Source: Neoarius graeffei
Taxonomy: Eukaryota; Chordata; Actinopteri; Siluriformes; Ariidae
Length of the DNA stretch: 64,000 bases
Reading direction: 5' to 3'
Assembly (NCBI RefSeq): GCF_027579695.1
Contig: NC_083586.1
Coordinates: 6,196,001-6,260,000 of the forward strand
Under the pieces are notes generated by a model. It did no database searches. It was given only the letters and a program-made list of their open reading frames with translations, and was not told the DNA's origin. Position 1 is the first letter of the stretch; each line of letters starts with the position of its first letter. The position numbers and the translations under genes were made by a program. Shown one piece after another: positions 33,201 through 43,819 of the stretch.

Positions 33201-34613
33201 TGAGGTAAAGGTGTAGATCTGGAGGGTCCTCAGACATAGAGTCTTTGGTAAACTGGGATGTATGGATGCTGTCAGTCCCCCACTCGCTTGCTCACTCGAG
33301 TCTGTTGACGATGTAGTGGCTGGCTGTTTTATGTCCCGGGGCTCCCTCATGCCTACAGTAGAAGCCATTCATTTGTTTGCCTATTTCCATGCCCTCACCA
33401 TGCTTGGTCCGTGCGGGGTCCGTGCGAGGGCCGTGCCCGTATCGTAATCCCCCACACATGACGTGTTTATGAAGCCTGGACTGGCAACGCCCCTTAAAAA
33501 ACACAGCTGCAATACCATTTTTTTCCACGAGGAGGAGCAGTGATTTGTGAAGTTGCATTGACAAGCCAGATCAACATTTCTGAAGAGGATGGCAATAAAC
33601 CAGAGTTTAAGTCCCATTGAAGGAAGTGCAGTTTTCTCGCTTACCATGTCCAAAACCTGACTTGAGCTGAGGCGATATTACGCCAATACGGTGCATTGCT
33701 CTAAACGTTGGTGGTATGTCTGGGTTGTTATTCATTTGTTCAATAATGCTGATTTGTTTACAGTGAGTCACGATGATTAACTATGCAATATTAGTTAGCT
33801 GTACGGCCTTGTAATGTCTGTCATTCATTTGTTATAACAGACAGACAGTTGACGTGGATTATTCAGGCATCGCATGGGGAAAACAATACGAACATAAACA
33901 CTTCTCAAAACATCCACTTCAACATGTTCCAGGTTTCCTACAAAACTGGCATGACTTTCCCTTTGTGTTGGGCAATGTATCAACATCAGGTTATTTGAGC
34001 TGTTGCTCATTTTATTGGCGACTGTTTGCCTACATCTGGCGCTGCGCATATGTGGAGTACAATGGTAAAATAATGTGTTCTTACTTCCCTTTTCTGTTTG
34101 CGCATTCCCATTATATTCACCAGTTATTTAATTTTATTAAACGCGGATTGATTTTGTCATTATGTCACACGAAGTTTGCTCCGAGCTAAGCTGGCAATTT
34201 AGAAGCACTTCTCCATAAGCAAACAGAGAGAGGGGAGGGGCGCTGCACAGATGCAGCTCTGCGTATTCTGATTAATGCAAGAACAAGATAAGTAATAGTA
34301 AATAGCTGCAGCTGGCTCCTGCTGGGGCTCAGCGCTTGCACTGGCTATGTTTCTGTTTTCATCTTTAAAAAATCTTTATCTCAAACAATCTCAACAATCA
34401 TAGCTTGCTACTGGTAACCTCATAATAATCTACAGCACAATTGGTCTGTTTCTTAGCACAGGGTGCAGCAGGGTGTCCTGGGAAAGTGAAGTGTGTATTG
34501 TAGCTGGCTGACGAGACAGCAGCAAGACCACTAAAGTCCGCAACGCGACTGCTTTTCACTAACCTGGAATGAGTGAAACATTACGCGCTCATATCAAAGA
34601 CGTGTACTTCTGG
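33201..34613. other. Unassigned spacer
   Basis: Small open frames lie on both strands (for example 33854-34189 plus and 33381-33653 minus), but they overlap each other and lack motifs. I do not support a gene here. The first 120 bases may be LINE 3' region. Confidence 0.4.
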
Positions 34614-35139
34614 ACAGGGCCGGCTCTAGGTCTTTGGCTGCCCTAGGCGAGATTGAGTTTTAGCGCCCCCCCCCCCCCCCCCCCCCCAGAAAAAAACCCT
34701 CTAATAACATCTAAATAACACTTTAATCTAATCACTCTATTCTATTACTTTTAAACAATGTACAGTGCATGGACAATAAACAAGAAGTCATTTTTATCTT
34801 TTTCATTATTGTTATTATTGTTAATCATTATTCACATAAAGTGTCACAAAGTAAAATGACCACACAAATTCAATACATATCTCCATATAATGGGCAAAAA
34901 CTCTTCTGCACCCTGTTCAAAGTGTAGTGCATGGACAATAAACAAGAAATTATTTTTAGTTTCTTTTTTGCTATTAAAAGTTAAGTCATCTCTGAAGAAT
35001 TAACAAATTAAATGAATAAAAAATTCTACAATTCTAAATTGTGCAAACTTAAGCACCCTGTTAGGACATCAATGGGCTGTATTTTCAAACAAAAATGCTA
35101 TTATGGGTACTTTGTTATTGAAGTAACATTACAATGGGA

Positions 35140-35742
35140 CTCGTCTGGTCTTCCTAATGGCAAATTCCTTGATAATATCTCATCTCATCTCATTATCTCT
35201 AGCCGCTTTATCCTTCTACAGGGTCGCAGGCAAGCTGGAGCCTATCCCAGCTGACTACAGGCGAAAGGCGGGGTACACCCTGGACAAGTCGCCAGGTCAT
35301 CACAGGGCTGACACATAGACACAGACAACCATCCACACTCACATTCACACCTACGGTCAATTTAGAGTCACCAGTTAACCTAACTTGCATGTCTTTGGAC
35401 TGTGGGGGAAACCGGAGCACCCGGAGGAAACCCACGCGGACACGGGGAGAACATGCAAACTCCACACAGAAAGGCCCTCGCCGGCCCCGGGGCTCGAACC
35501 CAGGACCTTCTTGCTGTGAGGCGACAGCGCTAACCACTACACCACCGTGCCGCCCCCTTGATAATATCATCAAATGATATTTCTCTTGAGATCTCTCGGT
35601 TGATGCTCATCAGAGCAAGCCCATTCAGACGTTCTTGACTCATTGTTGACCTTAAGTATGTCTTCAGCAGTTTTAATTTTGAAAAGATTCTTTCAGCAGA
35701 AGCTACTGTCACAGGTAGTGTAACAGCAGAGGTAAGGAGCAC
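35140..35742 (-). pseudogene. hAT transposase C-terminal dimerisation domain, split by a SINE
   Basis: On the minus strand 35560-35742 reads TVASAERIFSKLKLLKTYL, STMSQERLNGLALMSIN and ISFDDIIK, the hAT C-terminal (hATC) signature. A SINE interrupts it at 35179-35555. Beyond the SINE the same frame theme continues at about 35166 with EFAIRKTRR. The rest of the transposase was not found. It is a dead DNA transposon of the ZMYM/hAT-like group common in fish. Confidence 0.8.
35179..35555 (-). mobile_element. tRNA-derived SINE (GAGAT-tail family) in hAT
   Basis: Full-length minus-strand copy with head GGCGGCACGGTGGTGTAGTGG and tail GAGATGAGATGAG. The 12-bp target duplication is CCTTGATAATAT (35167-35178, 35556-35567). 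It is very similar to the copies at 3.7 and 56.0 kb, so a recent family. Confidence 0.95.
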
Positions 35743-35774
35743 GTATTTCTACATCCCCAGCCGCATCAGAGGTG

Positions 35775-36001
35775 TTGCAAAAAAGGTTTTCAACCTTTCA
35801 TGCACCAGGGTGCACTTTTTTCAATGAAAAAATCTCAAGGCACATCACCAATAGAAAATGTTGACTGAAACTAAAATGCTGTTGCCAATATTTACAATAT
35901 ACAGTCATTTTATAATTTTCCACGGTACACTTGGTGATCTCTCACGGCACACTAGTGTTCCGCGGTACTAGAGTTCGGCAGCACAGTGGTTGAAAACACT
36001 G
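35775..36001 (-). mobile_element. Short hAT MITE
   Basis: Read on the minus strand it starts CAGTGTTTTCAACCACTGTG, followed by GTGTGCCGTGAGAGATC, and ends near GCACCCTGGTGCATGAAAGG. This is the layout of a widespread vertebrate hAT MITE type. The far end is imprecise and no target duplication was confirmed. Confidence 0.6.
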
Positions 36002-36118
36002 TACACCACTGATGCACTTGGTAACGTCTCCATTCAATAACTCCATCCCTCCTTTTTGGTGGGGTTTTGGTCACCCTTGGCGCCCCTGGGCACACTGCAC
36101 TCTAGGCAGTTGCCAGCG

Positions 36119-37025
36119 CTGGTAAAGAGAACACATCTGAGTGCTTGTTTCGTTTCCCTGCAGTCTTGACGCACTGAGATTGTTTCTTGTTTTCAACGCA
36201 TTTATTATATTTTCCTCCAGGAAGCTCTTCACAACATGGTTGCTTGAATGAGCTGCTAAACTGTCATTTTAATGAGAACACAGATCAACAAAGCAACTTT
36301 GTTTTATTAAAAAAAAAACGTACCAGGCACCATTGGAATATCTTGCTGCGAAACGTGTTCGGTGCATAAAAGACCTTACTTCAGCCCAGACTGCTCAACG
36401 ACACCGACAGACTGCTCTAAGTGCAGCCATATTCAAAACAAGCAACAGATCTATGTCAGTTATCTACGTTATGCAAAAACACTCTTTAGCCAACAACACT
36501 TAGGCTATTACATGGCCAAAACAGAGAATAGCCGCAGATGCACACTTGAGCGCTTATTGTTTCATGATTAACAACCACCACCCCACCCCACCCCACCCTG
36601 CTTTTTTTGACAAATCGCACCCTGACAACATGCTTTGCTGTACAATTAAATTAGGCTAAGACATTATAATGCTGACTCGTTTTCAGAATAGTGGAAGTCA
36701 TAATTTTTCTCCCCCCGTTTCTGCGCCCCTGGATGGATGCAGCGCCCTTAGCATTTGCCTATATTGCCTATGCCAGGGGCCGGCTCTGAACACAACACAA
36801 CTGTTGAACGCAACACATTTCTAAAAGACTAGTAAAACTGTTCCCCAGATTTGCGTTTGTTTAGCTCAGAGCACTGACATTTACATCTGAAAGCCGCTCC
36901 TAATTGGGGGGGGGGGACATGGGGGGGGACATGGGGGGCCAGTTGCCACGTCACTTTGTGTCAGTTTGGAGTCAGATTTATGTAATTATGTAATTGATTA
37001 AGTAAGAGACTCAATAACTCTAAAA
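36119..37025. other. hAT interior and spacer with G-run
   Basis: No gene is seen. A G-rich tract lies at 36907-36940 (runs of 12 and 9 G around ACAT), which could fold as G-quadruplex DNA. Confidence 0.45.
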
Positions 37026-39087
37026 CTAATTAAAGTGAGCCGTCTGGAATACCAATTCACAGCGGCTCTTTGGAATTAAAAGTTGCGTGACTCGCTCTTT
37101 AGTTTGAGTGTCCTGCGTCACTCGGTATAACCTATCCTTCATAATCGTGAAGTAGGGGAAGGACGGGGTGGCGTTCGGCTGGAGCGTTTGACCATCGATT
37201 ACTCTCACTTGGTCAAACACATGTCGCAGAGTCTCGTCTCGCGACTGATCTAATGAGAAATCCGCGAGGGATTCCCCAATAGAAAGAGGAGGAGCCGGCA
37301 GCTCCTCACTCTGACGTGGAGATGACATGGACGGCTCTGTGACAGCTGCTCCCACCAGAGCGACACCGGGACCTCCCCCTGTCAAATGGCAGGACCCACT
37401 CTCTACTAAGCATCTCATTAAATCCCGAAATCCCGGCCAATCCGTCCCCAAAATTACAGAGTGGGTAAGGTGAGGATTAACCGCCGCCTTCACTATAAAT
37501 TTTTCCCCTCGGAAAAAAATGTGGACCGACACCAAAGGGTAGCTGTGAACATCCCTGTGCACACACAACACCTTCACCCCCTGTGCTCCCCCCAATGCCT
37601 CGTTTTGAACCAGGCTTTGGTGAATTGAGGTCTGGTTACAACCAGAATCCACCAACGCCTGATATGTATCCCCTTGGATACTCACCGGTATGCGATACGC
37701 TCCGGCCCGATCGAGGGCGGCCTCTGGCGCGTCGGGGATCCGAACCACCGCACCCACTTCCATCGCTGTGCACTGCTGTTGAAGGTGGCCCGGCTCCCCG
37801 CAGCGCCAGCAGACCGGCCCGGGCTTTCCCTCTGCACCGGTGTTCTGGGGCTCACTCACCTGAGGTGGGGGAGAGACAGACACAGAAGGGAGAAACGGGA
37901 GGGCACCGCAGGTGCGGCGGGCCGGCTGGGGAGGCGCCAGCCCCCGCCTTTGTGGTTGGGGAATGGGGCGAGGACGGGACACAGGAGGAGGGGGAGAGAG
38001 AGAGAAGAGGAGAGAAGAGAAGATGCCGTCTGCTGTCCTGCCACCAGGACAGCCGCTAAATGGTCCTCCGCCAGCTCGACTGCCCGATCCAGCGACGCCA
38101 GGCGGTGGCACTGGACCCACTCAGTGGTTCCTGCTGGCAAGCGAGCGATGAACTGTTCCAGCACCACCTGGTCGATGATTCCCTCGGCGTCGCGGTTGTC
38201 GGCCATCAACCACCACCAGCAGGCGTCCCGGAGCTGCTGGCCAAACGCGAACGGCCAGCCAACTTCCTCCAAGCGCAACGCGCGGAAGCGCTGGCGCTGC
38301 CGTTCTGGGGTGTGCCCCACGCGCTGGAGGATGGCCCGGCGGAGGGCCGCGTAGGCCAGCCAGCGGTCGGCGGGGAGCTGTAGCGTGGCCAGCTGTGCCT
38401 CTCCCATTAGCAGGGGGAGGAGGCGCGCTGCGCGCTGCTCCATTGGCCACCCCGAGGCTTCGGCGACTTCCTCAAAGAGTGTGATGAACGCCTCGGGGTC
38501 GTCCTGCGGGCACACCTTCGTGACGGTGAGGGGAGACGGACCCGCGGTAGGAGCGCTGGTGGACCCCGCCGACACGAGGAGGTGCCGGAACGCCTCTCGA
38601 TCTTCTTGTTGGGCCAGCACCAGGGCCTCAAAGCGTCGCTCTTGCTCCTTCCAGGGGGTGACGAGCGCCTGGTGCTGGCTTTGCTGGGCCGTGGCGAGGG
38701 CGTGGACCAGGTCGGTGAACGGGGAGGACTCCATGGGGCTGCTCAGCTGGTGCTCCACTTTCCCGGGTTTCGGCACCACTATAACAGTTCTAACGTAGGG
38801 TGGAGCACAGAGGACGGCAGGACAGAGAACAGGTTCGTACACAGGGGCTTTTATTGCCATGCTTTTCAGCAAACAATAGCTTAATCAAACAGACACAAGC
38901 AACCAGGGTCTGGTTCGGGGATGAGATCCTCTGCTCTCGCTCTCCCTCCTTAAATAGGGCGCGGTCACTGGGAAGACACAGACAAACACAGGTTAATTGC
39001 CGTCAGGTGTAGTGATTCTGCCACTTACCTTCCCTGACTCCGCCCTCCTGTCACAGACCGGCTCTTGACCACGCCCCCACTGCCACA
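37026..39087 (-). mobile_element. Ty3/Gypsy LTR element, Gmr1-like (fossil, broken)
   Basis: Parts recognised on the minus strand, in order: an LTR (about 38781-39087, starting TGTGGCAGTGGGG); a primer-binding site TGGTGCCGAAACCCGGGA (38761-38778), complementary to the 3' end expected of tRNA-Phe; a gag with a SCAN-like region (within 37856-38872: AALRRAILQRVGHTPERQRQ, WVQCHRLASLDRAVELAED); a zinc knuckle CWRCGEPGHLQQQC; a protease region (ALVDSGCNQTSIH); and an integrase-leading region. Protease leading straight to integrase fits Gmr1-like elements, which place integrase before RT. It is incomplete, with at least a few breaks, and moderately old. Confidence 0.8.
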
Positions 39088-39094
39088 CATATCA

Positions 39095-39790
39095 AATGTT
39101 GAAACTGAGAAATTTTATTGTTGTTTGAAAAAGATATGCTAATTTTGAATTTGATGACAGGAACACATTTCAAAAAGTTGGAACAGGGGCATGTTTACCA
39201 CTGTGCTGCATCACTTCTTGTTTTAACAAAACTCTGTAAATGTTTGGGAAGTGAGGAGAACAAATGCTGTAGTTTTGAAAGAGAAATGTTGTCCCATTCT
39301 TGCCTGATTATAGGATTTCAGTTGCTCAAGCGGGGCGGCACGGTGGTGTAGTGGTTAGTGCTGTCGCCTCACAGCAAGAAGGTCTGGGTTTGGGCCCCAT
39401 GGCCGGCGAGGGCCTTTCTGTGTGGAGTTTGCATGTTCTCACCGTGTCTGCGTGGGTTTCCTCCGGGTGCTCTGGTTTCCCCCACAGTCCGAAGACATGT
39501 AGGTTAGGTTAACTGGTGACTCTAAATTGACTGTAGGTGTGAGTGTGAATGGTTGTCTGTGTCTATGTGTCAGCCCTGTGATGACCTGGCGACTTGTCCA
39601 GGGTGTACCCTGCCTTTCGCCTGTAGTCAGCTGGGATAGGCTCCAGCTTGCCTGCGACCCTGTAGAACAGGATAAAGTGGCTAGAGATATAATGAGATGA
39701 GTTGCTCAAGCATTTGGAGTCTCATTTATCGTATTTTGCATTTCATAATGCACCAACTGTTTCCAATGGTAACATTTTCCAAGTGACCTG
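39095..39790. mobile_element. Remnant of an abundant fish DNA repeat, SINE inside
   Basis: Words such as TTGAAACTGAGAAATTTTATTG, TTTGATGACAGGAACACATT and CATAATGCACCAACTGTTTCC are in the order of a high-copy fish repeat I recognise but cannot name. The SINE at 39332-39699 splits it. No coding capacity is seen. Confidence 0.5.
39332..39699 (+). mobile_element. tRNA-derived SINE (GAGAT-tail family), plus strand
   Basis: The head GGGGCGGCACGGTGGTGTAG, A and B boxes, body and GAGATATAATGAGATG tail are complete. The 12-bp target duplication is AGTTGCTCAAGC (39320-39331, 39700-39711). Confidence 0.95.
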
Positions 39791-39888
39791 ATGGACAAAA
39801 TTCTGGTAACATTTTCAAAGTGAGCTGATGGACAAAATTCTTCACGTTCTAAGAGAAAATACATATGATATGGATCAATATAGCTCAT
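39791..39888 (+). repeat. Short tandem duplication
   Basis: The phrase GGTAACATTTTCCAAGTGAC... GGACAAAATTCT occurs twice in a row (about 39768-39803 and 39804-39841), just before the start of duplicated block copy B. Confidence 0.75.
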
Positions 39889-40159
39889 CTTAGAGCCTGC
39901 ACAGCTCAGTAGATAGGACCAGGGTTCAACATTCTTTGAGTTACATTTAGCATTTTCTGAACCTAAAGCGTCCTTCAAAAAGGCCACCGAAACCTGTTTT
40001 CTGAAAGCTATCTCTGACAAAGCTCAGCTCACAGTCTGACCATGGGCTGTGACCAGCAACCAAAATCAAATCAGGTTGCAAGATCTTGAAAGCATTTAGC
40101 TGCAAATTTGCGCTTAATAAGTAAAACTGCCTTGGGATGAGCAGAGAAAATGCAATCAT

Positions 40160-41202
40160 GACAAAATATTTAACGATTTCATGAGCAGATGACCATTTGC
40201 AGATGGATCTTTGACTTTCTGACAGGCAGACCCCAGGTGGTGATAATCGGTAGCCACACGTCCTCCTCGCTTATCCTGAACACAGGTGCGCCACTGGGCT
40301 GTGTGCTCAGTCCCCTCATGTACTCCTTGTTCGCCCATGACTGCACTGCTAAATACAGCGCCAACATTGTCATCAAGATTGCTGACGACACAACCATCTT
40401 GGGCCTCCTTACGGACAACGATGAGACGACATGCAGAGAGGAAGTGAAGGCGTTAGCCAGCTGGTGCCAGAACAACAACCTCTCTCTCAACCTCAGGAAA
40501 ACTAAGGAGCTGATAGTGGACTACAGGAGACAGCAAGGGAGGACACACTAGGCCATCTACATCAACGAGGATGAGGTCGAACGGGTCAGCAGCTTCAAGT
40601 TCCACACTGTGGTCAGGAATGCTCGCCAGCGGCTGTGCTTCCTGAGGAGGCTGAAGAAGTTTGGCATGAAGGCAAACATCATTTCAAACTACTACAGGTC
40701 CACAATCTACATATCACAAGACTCTGTTTATATCACAAGACTCCGTTTACATATCACCAACATATCTCAAGACTCTGTTTACATATCACCAAAGCATTTA
40801 TATATTTAATGTTTCCACATTTACCCACAAATATCAAAACTCTATTTACATGGTCAGTACTTCATTGGTCTTCAAAAAAGTGCAATTACTGGTAGCCACA
40901 CGTGTCAATTTTTCTGATGTGCAATACAGGTGCTTATGCTACACCCCCTCCCCACACTACCACCCTGAGACAATGCATGCATACATCTCAGTTATTTCTA
41001 TTTTCACTTGAATTTAACTTCCGTTGTTTTTTTTTATCTTTAGGACTTTGAATCTTTTTTTAACTGATATTCTGTTAAACTCCTGTTGGGCCCCAGTGCT
41101 GAGAGACTTGTTTCTGGTTCTTATCTGGTCCACTGCATTTCATTGCAAGTTGGCCATGTGTTAACATAAAATGAGCAATGAAAATGAACTGAACTGAACT
41201 AA
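40160..41202 (+). mobile_element. Rex1/Babar-like LINE, 3' fragment (copy B)
   Basis: Same fragment as 2160-3204. The open RT piece 40189-40551 reads [16 protein letters not shown] and [16 protein letters not shown]. Here NTGAPLG is kept where copy A has NTCAPLG. The tail ends in GAACT repeats at about 41200. Confidence 0.75.
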
Positions 41203-41317
41203 AAAGCTGACTGTTCTCACAACACCAGGCCAAAAGTGGGCCAGGATGGCCCAATCCATGTCTAGCCACTTAGTTTGTGGCAACGCGATCAGGCACTCTG
41301 CCCTTGGGTGGTGGAGT

Positions 41318-41389
41318 GCTGTGATAGTATAGTGGTTAGTACTCTGCGTTATGACTTCAGCAACCCTGGTTTGAAGCTGGGTCATGGCA
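41318..41389 (+). tRNA. tRNA-His relic (anticodon ATG), copy B
   Basis: Same as 3320-3391 but keeps CTGCG in the 5' anticodon stem where copy A has CTGTG, a further CpG loss in A. The ATG anticodon and mispaired TTCAG are shared, so they predate the duplication. Confidence 0.7.
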
Positions 41390-41471
41390 TTGTGCTTTCC
41401 ATCTCACTATTGAACAGTGACTAAATGGAAATTCGTACGTAGTTTGGATCTCACTTATCATGGCTCTGCTT

Positions 41472-41544
41472 GGGTCAGTGGTGCAATGGATAACAGGGCT
41501 GACTACAAATTAGAAGATTCCTTGTCAGATGCTTGGCTGACCAC
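41472..41544 (+). pseudogene. tRNA-Arg(ACG)-like pseudogene, copy B
   Basis: Matches 3474-3546, including the ACA triplet and scrambled T arm. Confidence 0.6.
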
Positions 41545-42031
41545 AAAATGCTTCAACCAGCAGCTGGTTTTCTGGTAAGGGAACACAGATAACTCAGAGT
41601 CTGGAGAGCTGTAATCAGAGAAGCGATTGGATTCTGTTCTGGCATCTCCGTAACCCTGGTCGGAATCTGGGTTATATCATAGATTTTTCAGTTTCACTGA
41701 GTCACTCTTCATCTCTGAGTTTATCCATGGATTGCAACTGTTAGCATGGCTTGTGAGGGATAGCAAAATGAGAAAGGATCACCACTGCCTGAAACCTTAC
41801 GTAGGCTTGGGGCACGATGGTTGGTGCGTGTGACCTCGGATCAGACGCTTCTCGCATTGCTGCTTGGTTCTCTCTTACCCCATACAGCACTTTGTACAAG
41901 ACTTGTTGTTCACACTGACAAAGGTGGAAGCTTCTGCTCAGAGTCTGACCATGGGCTGTGACCAGCAACCCTTTGAGAGAGGGAACATTTTCTTACAAAT
42001 AACATCTCCACTCAGTTCTGCATCACTCTTA

Positions 42032-43197
42032 CAGTGGTGCTTGGAACTTTGTGAACCCTTTAGAATTTTCTATATTTCTGCATAAATATGACCTAAAACA
42101 TCATCAGATTTTCACACACGTCCTAAAAGTAGATAAAGAGAACCCAGTTAAACAAATTAGACAAAAGTATTATACTTGGTTATTTATTTATTGAGGAAAA
42201 TGATCCAATATTAGATATCTGTCAGTGGCAAAAGTATATCAACCTTTGCTTTCAGTATCTGATGTGACCCCCTTGTGCAGCAATAACTGCAACTAAACAT
42301 TTCCGGTAACTGTTGATCGGTCCTGCACACTGGCTTGGAGGAATTTTAGCCCATTCCTCCATACAGAACAGCTTCAACTCTGGGAAGCTGGTGGGTTTCC
42401 TCACATGAACTGCTCGCTTCAGGTCCTTCCACAATATTTCCATTGGATTAAGGTCAGGACTTTGACTTGGCCATTCCAAAACATTAACTTTATTCTTTAA
42501 CCATTCTGTGGTAGAACGATTTGTGTGCTTAGGGTCTTGCTGCCTGACCCACCTTCTCTTGAGATTCAGTTCATGGACAGATGTCCTGACATTTTCCTTT
42601 AGAAATCGCTGGCATAATTCAGAATTCATTGTTCCTTCAATGATGGCAAGCCGTGCTGGCCCAGATGCAGCAAAACAGGCCCAAACCATGATACTACCAC
42701 CACCATGTTTCACAGATGGGATTATTTTATTAGGCTGGAATGCAGTGTTTTCCTTTCTCCAAACATAACGCTTCTCATTTAAACCAAAAAGTTCTATTTT
42801 GGTCTCATCCATCTACAGAATATTTTTCCAGTAGCCTTCTGGCTTGTCCATGTGATCTTTAGCAAATTGCAGATGAGCAGCAATGTTCTTTTTGGAGATC
42901 AGTGGCTTTCTCCTTGCAACCCTGCTATGCACACCATTGTTGTTCAGTGTTCTCCTGATGGTGGACTCATGAACGTTAGCCAATGTGAGAGAGGCCTTCT
43001 TTTGCTTAGGAGTTACCCTGGGTCCTTTGTGACCTCGCCGATTATTACACACCTTGCTCTTGGAATGATCTTTGTTGTTTGACCACTCCTGGGGAGAGTA
43101 ACAATGGTCTTGAATTTCCTCCATTTGTACACAGTCTGTCTGACTGTGGATTGATGGAGTCCAAACTATTTAGAGATGGTTTTGTAATCTTTTCCAG
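42032..43197 (-). mobile_element. Tc1-like transposon, truncated (copy B)
   Basis: Same truncated element as in copy A: one terminus CAGTGGTGCTTGG at 42032 and the other end missing. Here the C-terminal transposase frame is longer (42252-42812, 186 codons), adding DETKIELFGLNEKRYVWR (first catalytic Asp region) ahead of HGGGSIMVWACFAASGPARL. The preceding part (42813-43124) is in another frame. Copy A lost the join near 5155, so copy B is the better preserved. Confidence 0.9.
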
Positions 43198-43301
43198 CCT
43201 GACTAAATAAAATAAAAAATAACAGCTACTTTTCTGGAAAATGCCTGAGTTCTCACCAATGGCCTAAGCACTTCAAAGGTGACCTTTACGTGTCAAGGCT
43301 G

Positions 43302-43373
43302 TCCCATATGGTCTAGTGGTCAGGATCCCTGGTTTTCACCCAGGTCGCCTGGGTTCGACTCCTGGTATGGGAA
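43302..43373 (+). tRNA. tRNA-Glu(TTC), copy B
   Basis: Same gene as 5672-5743, with changes confined to the variable region and T arm: CGCCTGGGTTCGACTCCTGG in place of GGCCCGGGTTCGACTCCCGG. The T stem still closes with two G-T pairs, and the TTC anticodon arm is untouched. The downstream T3 of copy A is altered to GTGTGTTTG. It may be weaker than copy A. Confidence 0.88.
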
Positions 43374-43819
43374 TGTGTGTTTGTTGTGTCACTTGAGTTG
43401 CAAGTCACATGACCTTGAGTGAAATCTTCATTCTATAGGCTCTTGCTTTCATGAGTCCTTTTGGTGTCATGATGGGACAAGAAGTCTAAGGACAGTGCAG
43501 AAGATTCCAGGATTCACACTTGGCTTACTCAGCTTAGCTCTCTCTTACCCCATCTAAGATCCTGGGCCTGGCTTTTTGTTAACTCTTAGAAAGGCTGTAC
43601 TCTGAATCTGACCACAGCAGCCGGTGTTCAGCATTACAGCTATTTTTTTAACACTGTGGGCTCAAATCTGTACAGAGGGAAAGGGTAAGTGTCGGGGTTT
43701 TCACTACACCAGGCCAAATGGGTGCCAGTGCATCCAGCTGTTCTTCCAACATCTGATGTAGGGGTGGCTACCATGCCCATAACCATAGTAACCCTTTCAC
43801 AGTACAGTTTGCGATTCCA

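Larger units (their letters stand above)
34617..36789. mobile_element. hAT transposon debris, composite
   Basis: The left end reads CAGGGCCGGCTCTAGG and is followed by a C-run of about 23. Two right-end candidates are inverted relatives: one at about 36118 (read inward CAGCGCTGGCAACTGCC) and one at 36789 (CAGAGCCGGCCCCTGG). A hAT dimerisation domain lies inside. No matching 8-bp target duplication was found, so more than one hAT copy is probably stacked or rearranged here. Confidence 0.55.

Noticed and set aside
33854-34189. 111-codon plus-strand open frame
   Set aside because: No motif, overlaps a minus-strand frame of similar size, no sign of exon structure.
37583-38884. Several plus-strand open frames over 100 codons
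   Set aside because: They are antisense to the GC-rich gag region of the Gypsy fossil on the minus strand and have no motifs of their own.
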